Below are positions 1-6,215 of a stretch of 23,378 bases of DNA, one piece after another; the first letter of the stretch is position 1; the number at the start of each line of letters is the position of its first letter. The notes under the pieces were generated by a model, which ran no database searches, was not told the origin of the DNA, and saw nothing but the letters and a program-made list of their open reading frames with translations. The stretch comes from a virus. The stretch is from the IMG/VR virus record IMGVR_UViG_3300009285_003486, positions 1 through 23,378 of that record. One strand, given 5' to 3'. Made by a program: the position numbers and the translations under genes.

Positions 1-359
1 CCCCCGCCCAGCTTGTCGTTCATGCCCACGATGGCGTCGCGGAGCGCGAACCCGCGCCGAGCAGGCACGAGGGCGGTGGCGTGAACCTGCCGCACGTCGT
101 TCCCGGCCGTCGCGTAGATCACCGGCTCCTCGGCGATCTCGCGGAGCAGGACGGCCAGCCCGCACGCCGCGTCGATGCGGTCGAGCGTGCTCTTGCCGGA
201 AAGCGGCCCGCGCATCGAGCCGCTGATGTCCACGACGAAGAGCGTCCGGCCCGGCAGCTTGGGCTGTTCGCCAAGGCATTTCATCATCAACGGCTCAAGC
301 ACATCTTCCCACTGCGGCACCATGCGGGCGGCAGTGATAAACCGGAACGGGAGCACCCG
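1..359 (-). CDS. TROVE/vWA (Ro60-like) protein, C-terminal fragment, broken at its 5' end
   Basis: Read on the minus strand, the frame gives RVLPFRFITAARMVPQWED, then FVVDISGSMRGPLSGKS, then RRGFALRDAIVGMND, running off base 1. The VDISGSM segment is the DxSxS metal-ion-dependent adhesion motif of a von Willebrand A domain. The preceding VLPFRF and the following RRGFALRDAI are characteristic of the C-terminal half of bacterial and phage TROVE proteins, relatives of Ro60, which bind Y-type RNAs. The N-terminal TROVE (RNA-binding) domain is missing. Upstream of the conserved Arg-Val the frame turns into low-quality Arg/Pro-rich sequence and hits a stop at 441-443, with no credible start codon. 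Everything else in the window is on the other strand. The fragment is therefore either a gene cut by rearrangement or one side of a chimeric contig end. Family assignment is fairly secure; whether it belongs to this phage is not. Confidence 0.7.
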
Positions 360-360
360 T

Positions 361-560
361 TGCCCGTGCGTTTGCGCACGGCAATTTCTGCGGTTTCGTC
401 GGGGATCGCGCGGGGGGATTGGGGGAGTGTGGCCGAGGGATTAGACCTGTTGCAAGCCGCAGAATGGGATTTGCGGGAGCGCCTCTTGGAGTTGCAACGG
501 GAGGATGAAGCGGACTCCGTGGGGTTTCAGGCGGAAGGCGAGGGGGGCAAGGGTGAGTGA
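361..560 (+). CDS. 3' end of an unrecognised phage gene (5' end missing)
   Basis: A plus-strand frame ending at the TGA at 558-560 reads LLQAAEWDLRERLLELQRED in its middle, a plausible charged amphipathic helix, and finishes GEGGKGE. Before about base 361 the same frame is simply the antisense of the TROVE fragment, so only the last 65 or so residues can belong to this gene. No ATG lies between the join and the stop. The stop overlaps the proposed GTG start of the methyltransferase gene (GTGAGTGA), the same coupling seen at 3499 and 4592, which is the main reason to believe it is a genuine upstream cistron. Its function cannot be guessed. It could also be non-coding leader sequence. Confidence 0.35.
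364..381. repeat. Small perfect hairpin at the gene-fragment join
   Basis: CCGTGCG and CGCACGG form a perfect 7 bp stem with a TTTG loop. It lies within a few bases of the point where minus-strand TROVE coding sequence stops and plus-strand phage coding sequence begins. Such a hairpin can cause fold-back during amplification or assembly, or a real inversion. Confidence 0.5.
540..547 (+). promoter_or_regulatory. Ribosome binding site deciding the GTG 553 start
   Basis: GAGGGGGG lies 5 bases before the GTG at 553. The alternative in-frame ATG at 505 has its purine run directly abutting the codon, too close for normal initiation, so GTG 553 is preferred. Confidence 0.45.
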
Positions 561-1866
561 ATTGGCTCTGGATTTTGGATTGGGCGGATCGTTGATCCCG
601 GAGAAGCGGATGATCCCGCTTTCACAGGTAATCTTTGACCCCAACGTTTATCCCCGAAAGAAACATGATCCCGCGCTGGTGCAACGGTATGCCGAGTGTC
701 TGGAAGTGATTGAAGCGCGGGGCAATTTTATTTGTGTGGCGAAAGACTTTCGCCTGATGGATGGACGGCACCGGATGCTGGCTTATCAGACCCGCTATCT
801 GAACCAGCCCCACCGGGAGATCCCGGTGCTGGTCTATCCGGTGGATGGTGACGACGCCATCTTCAATCTGGCCGCGGAGATTAATAGTGAAGGGCGTTGG
901 CAGTTGGTAGAGTCGGATAAACGGTCGGCGGCCATCGCGATGTATCAACAGGAGTCGCGGCCTTCGCAAGGGGAAATTGCCCAGCGATTACGGGTACGAA
1001 AAGAGAAAGTCAGTGATTGGCTGAAGGGGGTTTTGGAAGAGGAAGAGAAACAACGCAAGGAAACGATCTGGGAACTCTACCTCTCCTGCCATACGCAAGA
1101 AGTGATTGCCGAGGTGGTGGGATTAGAGCAGAATACCGTAAGTGACTTTCTGCGGGAAATATCGGAAAAGTTCCGGGGGAACGATACCGATATTTTCCGT
1201 GATTTCAAGCCCCAGGTCTACAAGCTCTGGAACTTCGCCAAAGCGACGAATGAGGTCAAACATTTCGGCAATATCCCCCCGGAGATTTTAGACAACCTGC
1301 TCTACTACTATACCCAACCGCTTGACGTGGTGTTTGACCCGTTCGCGGGTGGGGGTATGACGATTGACGTTTGCACGGCGCGGGCACGGCGGTATTACGT
1401 CTCCGACTTGACCCCCATTCCGGCGCGGGCCGAGGCGATCCGGGAATGGGACCTCACGCAGGGACTTCCGCTCGATCTGCCCGTGCCGGACTTTGTGTTT
1501 CTCGATCCGCCCTATTGGAAGCAGGCCGAGCAGAGGTATTCCCAGAAGCCGACGGACCTGGCGAACATGGACCTGGCCGGGTTCCTCAAGTCTATCGGGG
1601 AGATCGGGAAAGCGGTGAAGCGCAAGTGGAATAGCAGCCGCCCGAACGGGCGGCTGGCCCTGATTATCGGGGAATGGAAAGAGGAGGGGCGGTTCGTGGA
1701 TTTAGCGTTTCAGAGTTATACCGCCATCACGAAATACCTGTCCTGTTACAATCGGATTCAAGTTCCCTACTCGACGGAGGTGCATGGGGGGGCTTATGTC
1801 AAGCAGGCCCAGGAGAACAAAGAGACGCTCTATCTTTGCCGGGACCTGATGATCTTTGGTCCGTAG
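553..1866 (+). CDS. ParB-like domain / DNA methyltransferase fusion protein
   Basis: A 437-residue protein. The N-terminal part is a ParB/sulfiredoxin-type domain: IPLSQVIFDPNVYPRKKHD, then the DGRHR motif near residues 70-74. Two helix-turn-helix-like segments follow (about 137-160 and 181-205). The C-terminal part is an S-adenosylmethionine-dependent methyltransferase with DPFAGGGMT (cofactor-binding motif I, about 262) and DPPYW (catalytic motif IV, about 318), the signature of N6-adenine or N4-cytosine methylation of DNA. Motif I precedes motif IV, unlike beta-class enzymes. Phages use such proteins for self-protection from host restriction; the ParB domain and HTHs may help find the site. 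The start is ambiguous: ATG at 505 would add 16 residues containing a WGF triplet. The next gene, a nuclease candidate, follows after 8 bp. Confidence 0.85.
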   Translation: MSELALDFGLGGSLIPEKRMIPLSQVIFDPNVYPRKKHDPALVQRYAECLEVIEARGNFICVAKDFRLMDGRHRMLAYQTRYLNQPHREIPVLVYPVDGDDAIFNLAAEINSEGRWQLVESDKRSAAIAMYQQESRPSQGEIAQRLRVRKEKVSDWLKGVLEEEEKQRKETIWELYLSCHTQEVIAEVVGLEQNTVSDFLREISEKFRGNDTDIFRDFKPQVYKLWNFAKATNEVKHFGNIPPEILDNLLYYYTQPLDVVFDPFAGGGMTIDVCTARARRYYVSDLTPIPARAEAIREWDLTQGLPLDLPVPDFVFLDPPYWKQAEQRYSQKPTDLANMDLAGFLKSIGEIGKAVKRKWNSSRPNGRLALIIGEWKEEGRFVDLAFQSYTAITKYLSCYNRIQVPYSTEVHGGAYVKQAQENKETLYLCRDLMIFGP

Positions 1867-1874
1867 GAGATTTC

Positions 1875-2573
1875 ATGCGTGGCTACCAGGCGCGTTGTCG
1901 GGGCGGCGAAGTCTTTGCCCAACGGGTCTTTCGGGAATTGCAGGAGGAGGGGTTTACGGTGGTTTCATACGGGACGGAACATACGATCCCTGATTTCATG
2001 GGGGTGGTGCGCCAGTCTACCGATCCCGTTTCGTTATTCTTGCGTTTTGAGCCGGATGGGGTGATCGCCTATGGCGATCCCCCCGTGTCCTGGTACATTG
2101 AACTCAAGGCGTCCCTGAAATACGAACAGACGGCTTATCGGCAGGGGATGAAACGACATGACTTGGGGTTGACGGTGGCTTGTATTTTTAATTGTGAGGG
2201 GGAAATTCGGTGGGGGTTTATCGAGGAATTGCGTTTTCGGGATAGTGAGGCGATTGTGGGCCAGTACCAGGACCCGTTCCCGGTGATTGACGGGTGGATT
2301 TATCCCCGGCAAGCCTCTCACTGGGAACAGATCAAGTGGGACAATGCCCAGGCCAGTGGAACTCCCTATAAGGAGGTGGATGGGAAAAAACTCCGGGAAT
2401 GGTCGGGGTTCAAAAGGGTTTTTACGACTCGGGCCCCCCGCCTGGCGGTTGCTGGAGAAGTGAAAGTGGTTTCACGTAAGCGGGGGAAACCACTTTCTTT
2501 GAAATGGCCGGTTCTGCCTGGTTTTGGGGACGGCGAAGTCCACGACTCCCGCGCTGTCTATCGGACGAACTGA
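1875..2573 (+). CDS. Putative PD-(D/E)XK-type nuclease
   Basis: 232 residues, ATG at 1875 with AGGAGA 5 to 7 bases upstream. An N-terminal acidic helix (GEVFAQRVFRELQEEGF) is followed by EPDGVIAYGD and WYIELKAS. The spacing of Asp61 (in PDG) to Glu76-x-Lys78 matches the PD-(D/E)XK active site shared by many restriction enzymes, resolvases and phage exonucleases. After the core come a Trp/Tyr-rich region and a basic C-terminal tail (VSRKRGKP), which could contact DNA. It directly follows a DNA methyltransferase gene, so a restriction-modification or self/non-self pair is possible, but a repair or recombination nuclease is equally compatible. The motif is clear; the specific subfamily is not recognised. 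Confidence 0.6.
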   Translation: MRGYQARCRGGEVFAQRVFRELQEEGFTVVSYGTEHTIPDFMGVVRQSTDPVSLFLRFEPDGVIAYGDPPVSWYIELKASLKYEQTAYRQGMKRHDLGLTVACIFNCEGEIRWGFIEELRFRDSEAIVGQYQDPFPVIDGWIYPRQASHWEQIKWDNAQASGTPYKEVDGKKLREWSGFKRVFTTRAPRLAVAGEVKVVSRKRGKPLSLKWPVLPGFGDGEVHDSRAVYRTN

Positions 2574-2587
2574 AATTATACTTTTCG

Positions 2588-2609
2588 GCCCGAAACGATA
2601 ATTTCGGGC
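2588..2609. repeat. Perfect 8 bp inverted repeat
   Basis: GCCCGAAA and TTTCGGGC flank a 6-base loop (CGATAA). No T-run follows on the plus strand, so it is a weak candidate for a terminator of the upstream nuclease gene; it may instead be an operator. Confidence 0.6.
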
Positions 2610-2627
2610 GGGGGATTTATACTGAAC

Positions 2628-2685
2628 GATACTTTGGGGGGGCGAAAGTATCATTGCGCCGGGGGAATGATACTTGAGTATCATT
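2628..2685. repeat. Two adjacent perfect inverted repeats with a shared GATAC core
   Basis: GATACTTT (2628-2635) is mirrored by AAAGTATC (2645-2652). AATGATAC (2666-2673) is mirrored by GTATCATT (2678-2685). The four arms share GATAC/GTATC, so one dimeric DNA-binding protein could occupy two neighbouring sites. Confidence 0.6.
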
Positions 2686-2690
2686 GGGGT

Positions 2691-2756
2691 TGACGATTAA
2701 CCGGATGATTAACCGGATGATTATCGGATGATTATCGGATGATTCGTCGGATGAAA
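2691..2756. repeat. Iteron-like array 1 (11-12 bp period)
   Basis: TGACGATT at 2691 is followed by GGATGATT at 2703, 2715, 2726 and 2737 and by the variant GGATGAAA at 2749. Spacings are 12, 12, 11, 11 and 12 bases. The array opens with GTTGACGATTAACC, which recurs exactly 130 bases downstream at the start of array 2. Confidence 0.75.
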
Positions 2757-2809
2757 GAAAACTTTCATTCGCTCCGACGTAATGAAAGTTTTGAGGCAAA
2801 AACTTTCAT
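2751..2809. repeat. Overlapping CTTTCAT inverted repeats
   Basis: ATGAAAG (2751-2757) pairs with CTTTCAT (2762-2768). AAAACTTTCATT (2758-2769) is also mirrored perfectly over 12 bases by AATGAAAGTTTT (2781-2792). A third direct copy, AAAACTTTCAT, is at 2799-2809. These four sites lie between the two iteron arrays. Confidence 0.65.
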
Positions 2810-2820
2810 GAACCCATAGT

Positions 2821-2874
2821 TGACGATTAACCTGATGATTATCTGACGATTACCTGACGATTCACCTGATGATT
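2821..2874. repeat. Iteron-like array 2 (11-12 bp period)
   Basis: TGAYGATT units start at 2821, 2833, 2844, 2855 and 2867, giving spacings of 12, 11, 11 and 12 bases. The spacing pattern repeats that of array 1, although the unit has shifted from GGATGATT to TGAYGATT. Confidence 0.75.
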
Positions 2875-2876
2875 TC

Positions 2877-2891
2877 CGCGACACTGTCGCG
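2877..2891. repeat. CGCGACA palindrome
   Basis: CGCGACA and TGTCGCG are perfect mirror arms around a single central base. It sits just after the second iteron array and resembles a classic two-fold operator. Confidence 0.5.
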
Positions 2892-2909
2892 TAAATTCGA
2901 TCCGTGAAT

Positions 2910-2942
2910 GAGCCATTAATGAGCCATTAATGCGCCATTAAG
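2910..2942. repeat. Three tandem 11 bp repeats
   Basis: GAGCCATTAAT at 2910-2920 and 2921-2931 is followed by GCGCCATTAAG at 2932-2942, with no spacer. It lies 45 bases before the start codon of the RuvC-like gene, so it could be an AT-rich unwinding element or an operator for that operon. Confidence 0.7.
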
Positions 2943-2987
2943 CAACTCACGATTAGCCTACTTGCGAGTAGAAAGTGGAAAAAACGC

Positions 2988-3506
2988 ATGACCGCTTTAG
3001 GTTTTGATCTTGGCAGGCACACGGCGTTTGCCGTCCTGGAACATACCCGGAAAGGCTTTCGTCTGGTGGCGCTGGAGCGTTTCGACAGTGTGGATGACGC
3101 GGCCCGCTTGCAGGACGCGCTCCTGGCGCTGGAGCTTCCCGGTCTCGACGTGGTGGCCCATGAGGAAATCTACCATAGTCGCAAGCACCCCACGGCCCAC
3201 AAGGCCCGGGACGGCCTGGGGATCCTGCGCGTGGTGTGTCAGAAGCAAGGCTGGCCCGCGCCGCAGGCGACGGGCCTCCAGCCGCAGCACGTGAAGGAAA
3301 CCATGACCGGCGACCGCGCCGCGGGCAAGCCGCTGGTGGCGGCCTGTGCCCGGGGACTGGTCCGGCAGTGGGGGAATGGGTTGCCGATCCGGTGGCGGGG
3401 CCGGACGGCGGACGAGTTCGACGCGATTGCGATTGCCTATACGGGTTTGATTGACGCGCAGGTCGCCGCCGTTTACGGCGGCGAGAAAGGAGTCGGAGGT
3501 GAGTAA
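2988..3506 (+). CDS. RuvC-like Holliday junction resolvase
   Basis: 172 residues, the usual length for RuvC-fold resolvases. The start shows the first acidic motif, GFDLGRHTAF (Asp7). The second strand gives VVAHEEIY (Glu59/Glu60). The segment HVKETMTGDRAAGK matches the RuvC substrate-binding region, and ADEFDAIAIA (Asp142, Asp145) supplies the last catalytic acids. Such enzymes cut four-way DNA junctions made during recombination-dependent replication, clearing branches before packaging. It is the first gene after the repeat-rich region, which fits a replication role. The ribosome binding site is weak (GTGGAAAAA). The stop overlaps the next gene's GTG start. Confidence 0.82.
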   Translation: MTALGFDLGRHTAFAVLEHTRKGFRLVALERFDSVDDAARLQDALLALELPGLDVVAHEEIYHSRKHPTAHKARDGLGILRVVCQKQGWPAPQATGLQPQHVKETMTGDRAAGKPLVAACARGLVRQWGNGLPIRWRGRTADEFDAIAIAYTGLIDAQVAAVYGGEKGVGGE

Positions 3507-4080
3507 GGAGCGAGTGTTTATCCAGTGGGTTTGCGACCGACTGCAAGAGGTTGTTGAATCGGGGGTGAGGCTGTTGGAAACGGAAGATACCCCCCCCCTA
3601 CAGGTGCTGGAGTTTGTGGATCTGAACGGTCTGCTCCCTGGCCTGGCCTGTGCGATCTGTGGTCGGCTACTTTACCACCCCGAGGGAATGGTGCGGATCT
3701 GCCGGGGGGAGGTCCTACAACGGTGGTGTCTGCCCTGTCTGAACACCCACTTGACCGGGCTTGCGCCAGAGGCGCAAGTCTGGAATGCTACGCCGGACCC
3801 GCCGTCGGCAATCCGGGAATGTCTGCAAAACTTCGCGGAGTTCCTGGCCGAGAAGAATACACGCTATGGAGACAGCGCCTTGCATCCCGCGCAAGTCTTT
3901 TCGTCCACTCCCGCGCAGGAACAGATCTGCAATCGCCTGGACGACAAGCTGAGCCGGATCAAGCACGCTCGGGAAGAGGGGGAGGTGCTGCGCAAAAACG
4001 ACGTGGCCGACGTGCTCGGTTACGTGGCGCTGTTGTGCGTGGCGAACGGGTGGTTGAATTTCGAGGATTTGTTAGACTGA
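3499..4080 (+). CDS. Zinc-binding domain fused to an Nmad1 (DUF1599) domain
   Basis: 193 residues from GTG 3499, chosen because AAAGGA lies 6 bases upstream and the codon overlaps the previous stop by 8 bp. The N-terminal half has CAIC (Cys51, Cys54) and CLPC (Cys77, Cys80) plus Cys68, a likely zinc site. The C-terminal half (about 108-185) contains NTRYGDSAL, ICNRLDDKLSRIK and NDVADVLGYVALL. This is the pattern of nucleotide modification associated domain 1, found near phage base-modification genes and thought to act on or sense modified nucleotides. The biochemical activity of that domain is not established. The zinc-binding N-terminus is not something I recognise as standard for the family. 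Confidence 0.65.
   Translation: MSKERVFIQWVCDRLQEVVESGVRLLETEDTPPLQVLEFVDLNGLLPGLACAICGRLLYHPEGMVRICRGEVLQRWCLPCLNTHLTGLAPEAQVWNATPDPPSAIRECLQNFAEFLAEKNTRYGDSALHPAQVFSSTPAQEQICNRLDDKLSRIKHAREEGEVLRKNDVADVLGYVALLCVANGWLNFEDLLD
3760..3778. repeat. Hairpin inside coding sequence (8 bp stem, AGA loop)
   Basis: CTTGCGCC and GGCGCAAG form a perfect 8 bp stem with a three-base loop, within the zinc/Nmad1 gene. It is one of a family of such triloop hairpins across the window. Confidence 0.5.
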
Positions 4081-4095
4081 AAGGAAGGAAACAAC

Positions 4096-4386
4096 ATGAA
4101 GTATCGCAAGCGACCCACCGAAGTTGAAGCGTTTCGGTGGACCGGGGACGAAACGCAAACCGAGGACCCGGAATGGATCGTCGAAGCGTTGCGGGAGGGC
4201 CGGGCCCGGCTGGAGGGGGCGGGGACGGCGGAAGTGCGGATGTGGTTGCGCACCTCTAACCCGCTCTGGGAAAGGACCGCCCGCCCGGGGGACTACATTG
4301 TGCAGACTTATCCGGGGGAACTCTGGCCTCTCCCCTCCGACCTGTTTGAGGCGGAATGGCAACCTGCGGAGGAGGAAACGCCGTGA
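4096..4386 (+). CDS. Small conserved phage protein of unknown function
   Basis: 96 residues with AAGGAAGG about 7 bases before the ATG. The opening MKYRKRPTEVEAFRWTGD and the closing PGDYIVQTYPGELWPLPSDL are the two signatures of a widespread family of small phage proteins that begin MKYRKKPV-EAFQW and end GDWII-G-GE-YPCKPDIF. No biochemical role is established for that family as far as I know. The 3' codons GAGGAGGAAACGCCG double as the ribosome binding site of the next gene, whose GTG overlaps this stop by 4 bases. Confidence 0.7.
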   Translation: MKYRKRPTEVEAFRWTGDETQTEDPEWIVEALREGRARLEGAGTAEVRMWLRTSNPLWERTARPGDYIVQTYPGELWPLPSDLFEAEWQPAEEETP

Positions 4387-4595
4387 GTATTACCGATCTC
4401 CCGATCCCGGTCATCACGATCTGCGTAGATGGAAAACTCTGGCAGTTTACCCTGCGGGAGACCACCGCGCTGGAATGCGACCTGTGTGCTGGGCCGCTCA
4501 ACGGCCTGGCGTATCACCTAATCCCGAAGGGGTTGCTCGTGTGTATCCCCTGTATAAAAGAAGTCCAGGCGGAACTATTGGAGGAAACGCCGTGA
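4383..4595 (+). CDS. Small zinc-ribbon-like protein
   Basis: 70 residues from GTG 4383, which overlaps the previous stop by 4 bases (GTGA) and follows GGAGGAGGAAA. The C-terminal half has CDLC and CIPC about 22 residues apart, a probable zinc ribbon similar in layout to the zinc site of the gene at 3499. The N-terminal half is predicted beta strand (IPVITICVDGKLWQFTL). The role is unknown; such small zinc ribbons in phages often bind nucleic acid or host RNA polymerase. An ATG at 4356 would add nine residues of low-quality sequence and is less likely. Confidence 0.6.
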   Translation: MSITDLPIPVITICVDGKLWQFTLRETTALECDLCAGPLNGLAYHLIPKGLLVCIPCIKEVQAELLEETP

Positions 4596-5374
4596 GTGAC
4601 GAGCCGATCCTCCACGCCGCCGTTCGACCCGTCGGGCCGAGCGAAACCGACTTAGCGATAAACCTAAACGAAGCGTTAGTTCCGGTGCAACTGGTCGAGG
4701 ACCCGCCACTGAGCCTGGCGGCGCTGCAATACGTGGTATCGCGCGCGGGAGCCCTCCCGGAGCAGTTTGACTTCTTACTCGGTCAGTTCCAGAAGGGCCA
4801 GCACGTCGAAAGCGTGATCATGGGCCGGGCGCAAGACCTGTTAAAACCCGTCTTTTTCGCCCGCTCCCTGCTCGCGTGGGTGCTCAACCAGGCCGATCCG
4901 TTGGTCCGGCAAGAGTTCAAACACGAAGTGGGGATGGACAGCGACGCGGGCCGGGTCTACTGGTCCCGGCTGGTGTTGGTGTGGGAGGTGTTCGGGCCGG
5001 AAGGGGAAGCGTGCCTCGCGTCGCCGCTCTCGTTTTCGCACTACCTGGCGGCGGCGCAAGCCGCGGTCCGGATTCCGGAGTCCGGAGATCTGACTGATCT
5101 GACCAATCCGACTGATCCGACGGATCTTCGGAGATCCGGAAAAACACCGAGAAGCTACGATCCCGCGCCGGCCCGGGCGATTGTGCAACGGGCCGAATCG
5201 GAACACCTCAACGTGGCGGAAGTGAAACAGTTAGTCGTGGCCGCGCCCGGACGGGCGCAAGCCACCCCGGAAGAACGGATCGTGGAGCGGTTGGTGCGGC
5301 TACTGCAACAGCACCCACCGGAGTTGGTGGAAGAAGCCGTCGCCGAGTGGCGGCGGCGGCAGGAGGAAGCATGA
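4592..5374 (+). CDS. Hypothetical protein with an internal 9 bp tandem repeat
   Basis: 260 residues from GTG 4592 (VSDEPILHAAVRPVGP), coupled to the previous stop by a GTGA overlap, with GGAGGAAA upstream. The first 165 residues look alpha-helical (ALQYVVSRAGALPEQFDFLL). Then comes a low-complexity insert, GDLTDLTNPTDPTDL, encoded by a 9 bp tandem repeat. The last 90 residues form a second helical domain ending EEAVAEWRRRQEEA. No family is recognised. Position in the early operon suggests a DNA-metabolism accessory protein, but that is only a guess from context. Confidence 0.6.
   Translation: MSDEPILHAAVRPVGPSETDLAINLNEALVPVQLVEDPPLSLAALQYVVSRAGALPEQFDFLLGQFQKGQHVESVIMGRAQDLLKPVFFARSLLAWVLNQADPLVRQEFKHEVGMDSDAGRVYWSRLVLVWEVFGPEGEACLASPLSFSHYLAAAQAAVRIPESGDLTDLTNPTDPTDLRRSGKTPRSYDPAPARAIVQRAESEHLNVAEVKQLVVAAPGRAQATPEERIVERLVRLLQQHPPELVEEAVAEWRRRQEEA
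5087..5131. repeat. Five 9 bp tandem repeats within a gene
   Basis: Units GATCTGACT, GATCTGACC, AATCCGACT, GATCCGACG and GATCTTCGG run head to tail without gaps and stay in frame, giving D-(L/P)-T triplets. Imperfect inverted copies of TCCGGAGATC flank the array. The pattern is like simple GATCTGACT-type arrays found between genes in some bacterial chromosomes, so it may be an acquired host-type repeat. Confidence 0.65.
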
Positions 5375-5658
5375 ATCGCCCCTACCGGGTTCGGGTTGCC
5401 ACTTTCGCTGCTTTTGCCTCTCCCGAGGTCTGGCTTACCGGTTTGGAGGAATGGAAAGCCTACGTCCAGGCTTATCGCCTGGTGCGCCGGATCCTCGCGC
5501 ATCGCCGCAAGGCGGGGCGGGGTTGCGACTACACCTATGAGGGGCCCGGGGGGGGGCGCTGGGGAACCCGGACGGGACACTATTGGAAAATCTTCGATCG
5601 TCCTCGCCATCGGGATCGTGAAATTTATGTGATGGTCGAAGCGGAGGAGAGGCCATGA
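5371..5658 (+). CDS. Small basic hypothetical protein
   Basis: 95 residues starting at ATG 5371, which overlaps the previous stop by 4 bases (ATGA) after AGGAGGAAGC. It is rich in Arg, Tyr and Trp (AYRLVRRILAHRRKAGRGC) and has a glycine-rich turn (GPGGGRWG). No family is recognised. The strong positive charge would suit a nucleic-acid-binding protein or an inhibitor of a host enzyme. Its 3' end carries the ribosome binding site for the next gene. Confidence 0.6.
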   Translation: MNRPYRVRVATFAAFASPEVWLTGLEEWKAYVQAYRLVRRILAHRRKAGRGCDYTYEGPGGGRWGTRTGHYWKIFDRPRHRDREIYVMVEAEERP

Positions 5659-6215
5659 AAGCACACTGGAAGTATCTTCAGTATGTCCTGCGGCACAAGT
5701 GGTTTGTCTTTCTCGAAGCCTGCCGTCTGGGGATTCCCTGGCGGGGCTTCTGGCACGATTGGAGCAAGTTCCTGCCGTCGGAATGGTTTGCTTATGTCGA
5801 ATATTTTTATACGAACCGACGGCAAACGGAATGGTTTGATCTTTACTCGAAATACGGGGCGGCGGAATTGGCCCCCTACGGGGAAACGGTCCAAGACCAT
5901 TTCGATCTGGCCTGGCTCTTCCACCAAAAACGCAACCCTCACCATTGGCAGTTTTGGGTCTTGCGGAAGGACGACGGGAACACGAGGGTTTTGTTCATGC
6001 CCGGAAAGTACGCCCGGGAAATGGTAGCCGATTGGTGTGGTATGGGTCGCGCTGTGGGAAAACCGGATACGAGGACCTGGTATCAGGAAAACCAGGGGAA
6101 GATTCTGTTGCACCCCCTGACACGAAATCAGGTCGAGCGACTGTTGGGCCTGCGCCCTCGGCGCGGGTTCCCCTACGCACCCCGCGCCGACGGCACGGGA
6201 GAGGAGACGCCATGA
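5655..6215 (+). CDS. DUF5662-like phage protein
   Basis: 186 residues, ATG 5655, 4 bp overlap with the gene before, GGAGGAGAGG upstream. The sequence HKWFVFLEACRLGIPWRGF, then HDWSKFLPSEW, then QKRNPHHWQFW, shows conserved histidines and aspartate in the order H..HD-SK..N-HHW. This matches the phage and bacterial family DUF5662, whose layout hints at a metal site but whose function is unknown. The C-terminal tail RADGTGEETP is encoded by the next gene's ribosome binding site region and is unlikely to matter to folding. Confidence 0.6.
   Translation: MKAHWKYLQYVLRHKWFVFLEACRLGIPWRGFWHDWSKFLPSEWFAYVEYFYTNRRQTEWFDLYSKYGAAELAPYGETVQDHFDLAWLFHQKRNPHHWQFWVLRKDDGNTRVLFMPGKYAREMVADWCGMGRAVGKPDTRTWYQENQGKILLHPLTRNQVERLLGLRPRRGFPYAPRADGTGEETP

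Larger units (their letters stand above)
2574..2987. other. Intergenic control region, candidate replication origin
   Basis: This 414-base stretch has no convincing gene and is visibly AT-richer than the coding DNA either side. From left to right it holds: a hairpin (2588-2609); inverted GATACTTT and AATGATAC elements (2628-2685); an iteron array (2691-2756); overlapping CTTTCAT inverted repeats (2751-2809); a second iteron array (2821-2874); a CGCGACA palindrome (2877-2891); and three 11 bp tandem repeats (2910-2942). Repeats with near-helical spacing beside AT-rich DNA, followed by a Holliday junction nuclease gene, are what one expects of a phage replication origin. A multi-operator promoter region is the alternative. 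No clear -35/-10 pair is visible, although TTGACG occurs at 2690 and 2820. Confidence 0.55.

Noticed and set aside
81-360. Plus-strand reading of the first 360 bases as part of the gene ending at 560
   Set aside because: Here the minus strand encodes a clear von Willebrand A motif, so the plus-strand frame is its shadow; only the part after 360 was kept.
2690-2860. Sigma-70 promoters at the two TTGACG sequences
   Set aside because: No acceptable -10 element lies 16-18 bases downstream of either; the TTGACG is explained as the start of each iteron array.
2691-2874. CRISPR array
   Set aside because: The units are 8 bp at 11-12 bp spacing, far shorter than CRISPR repeats and spacers, and no cas genes are nearby.
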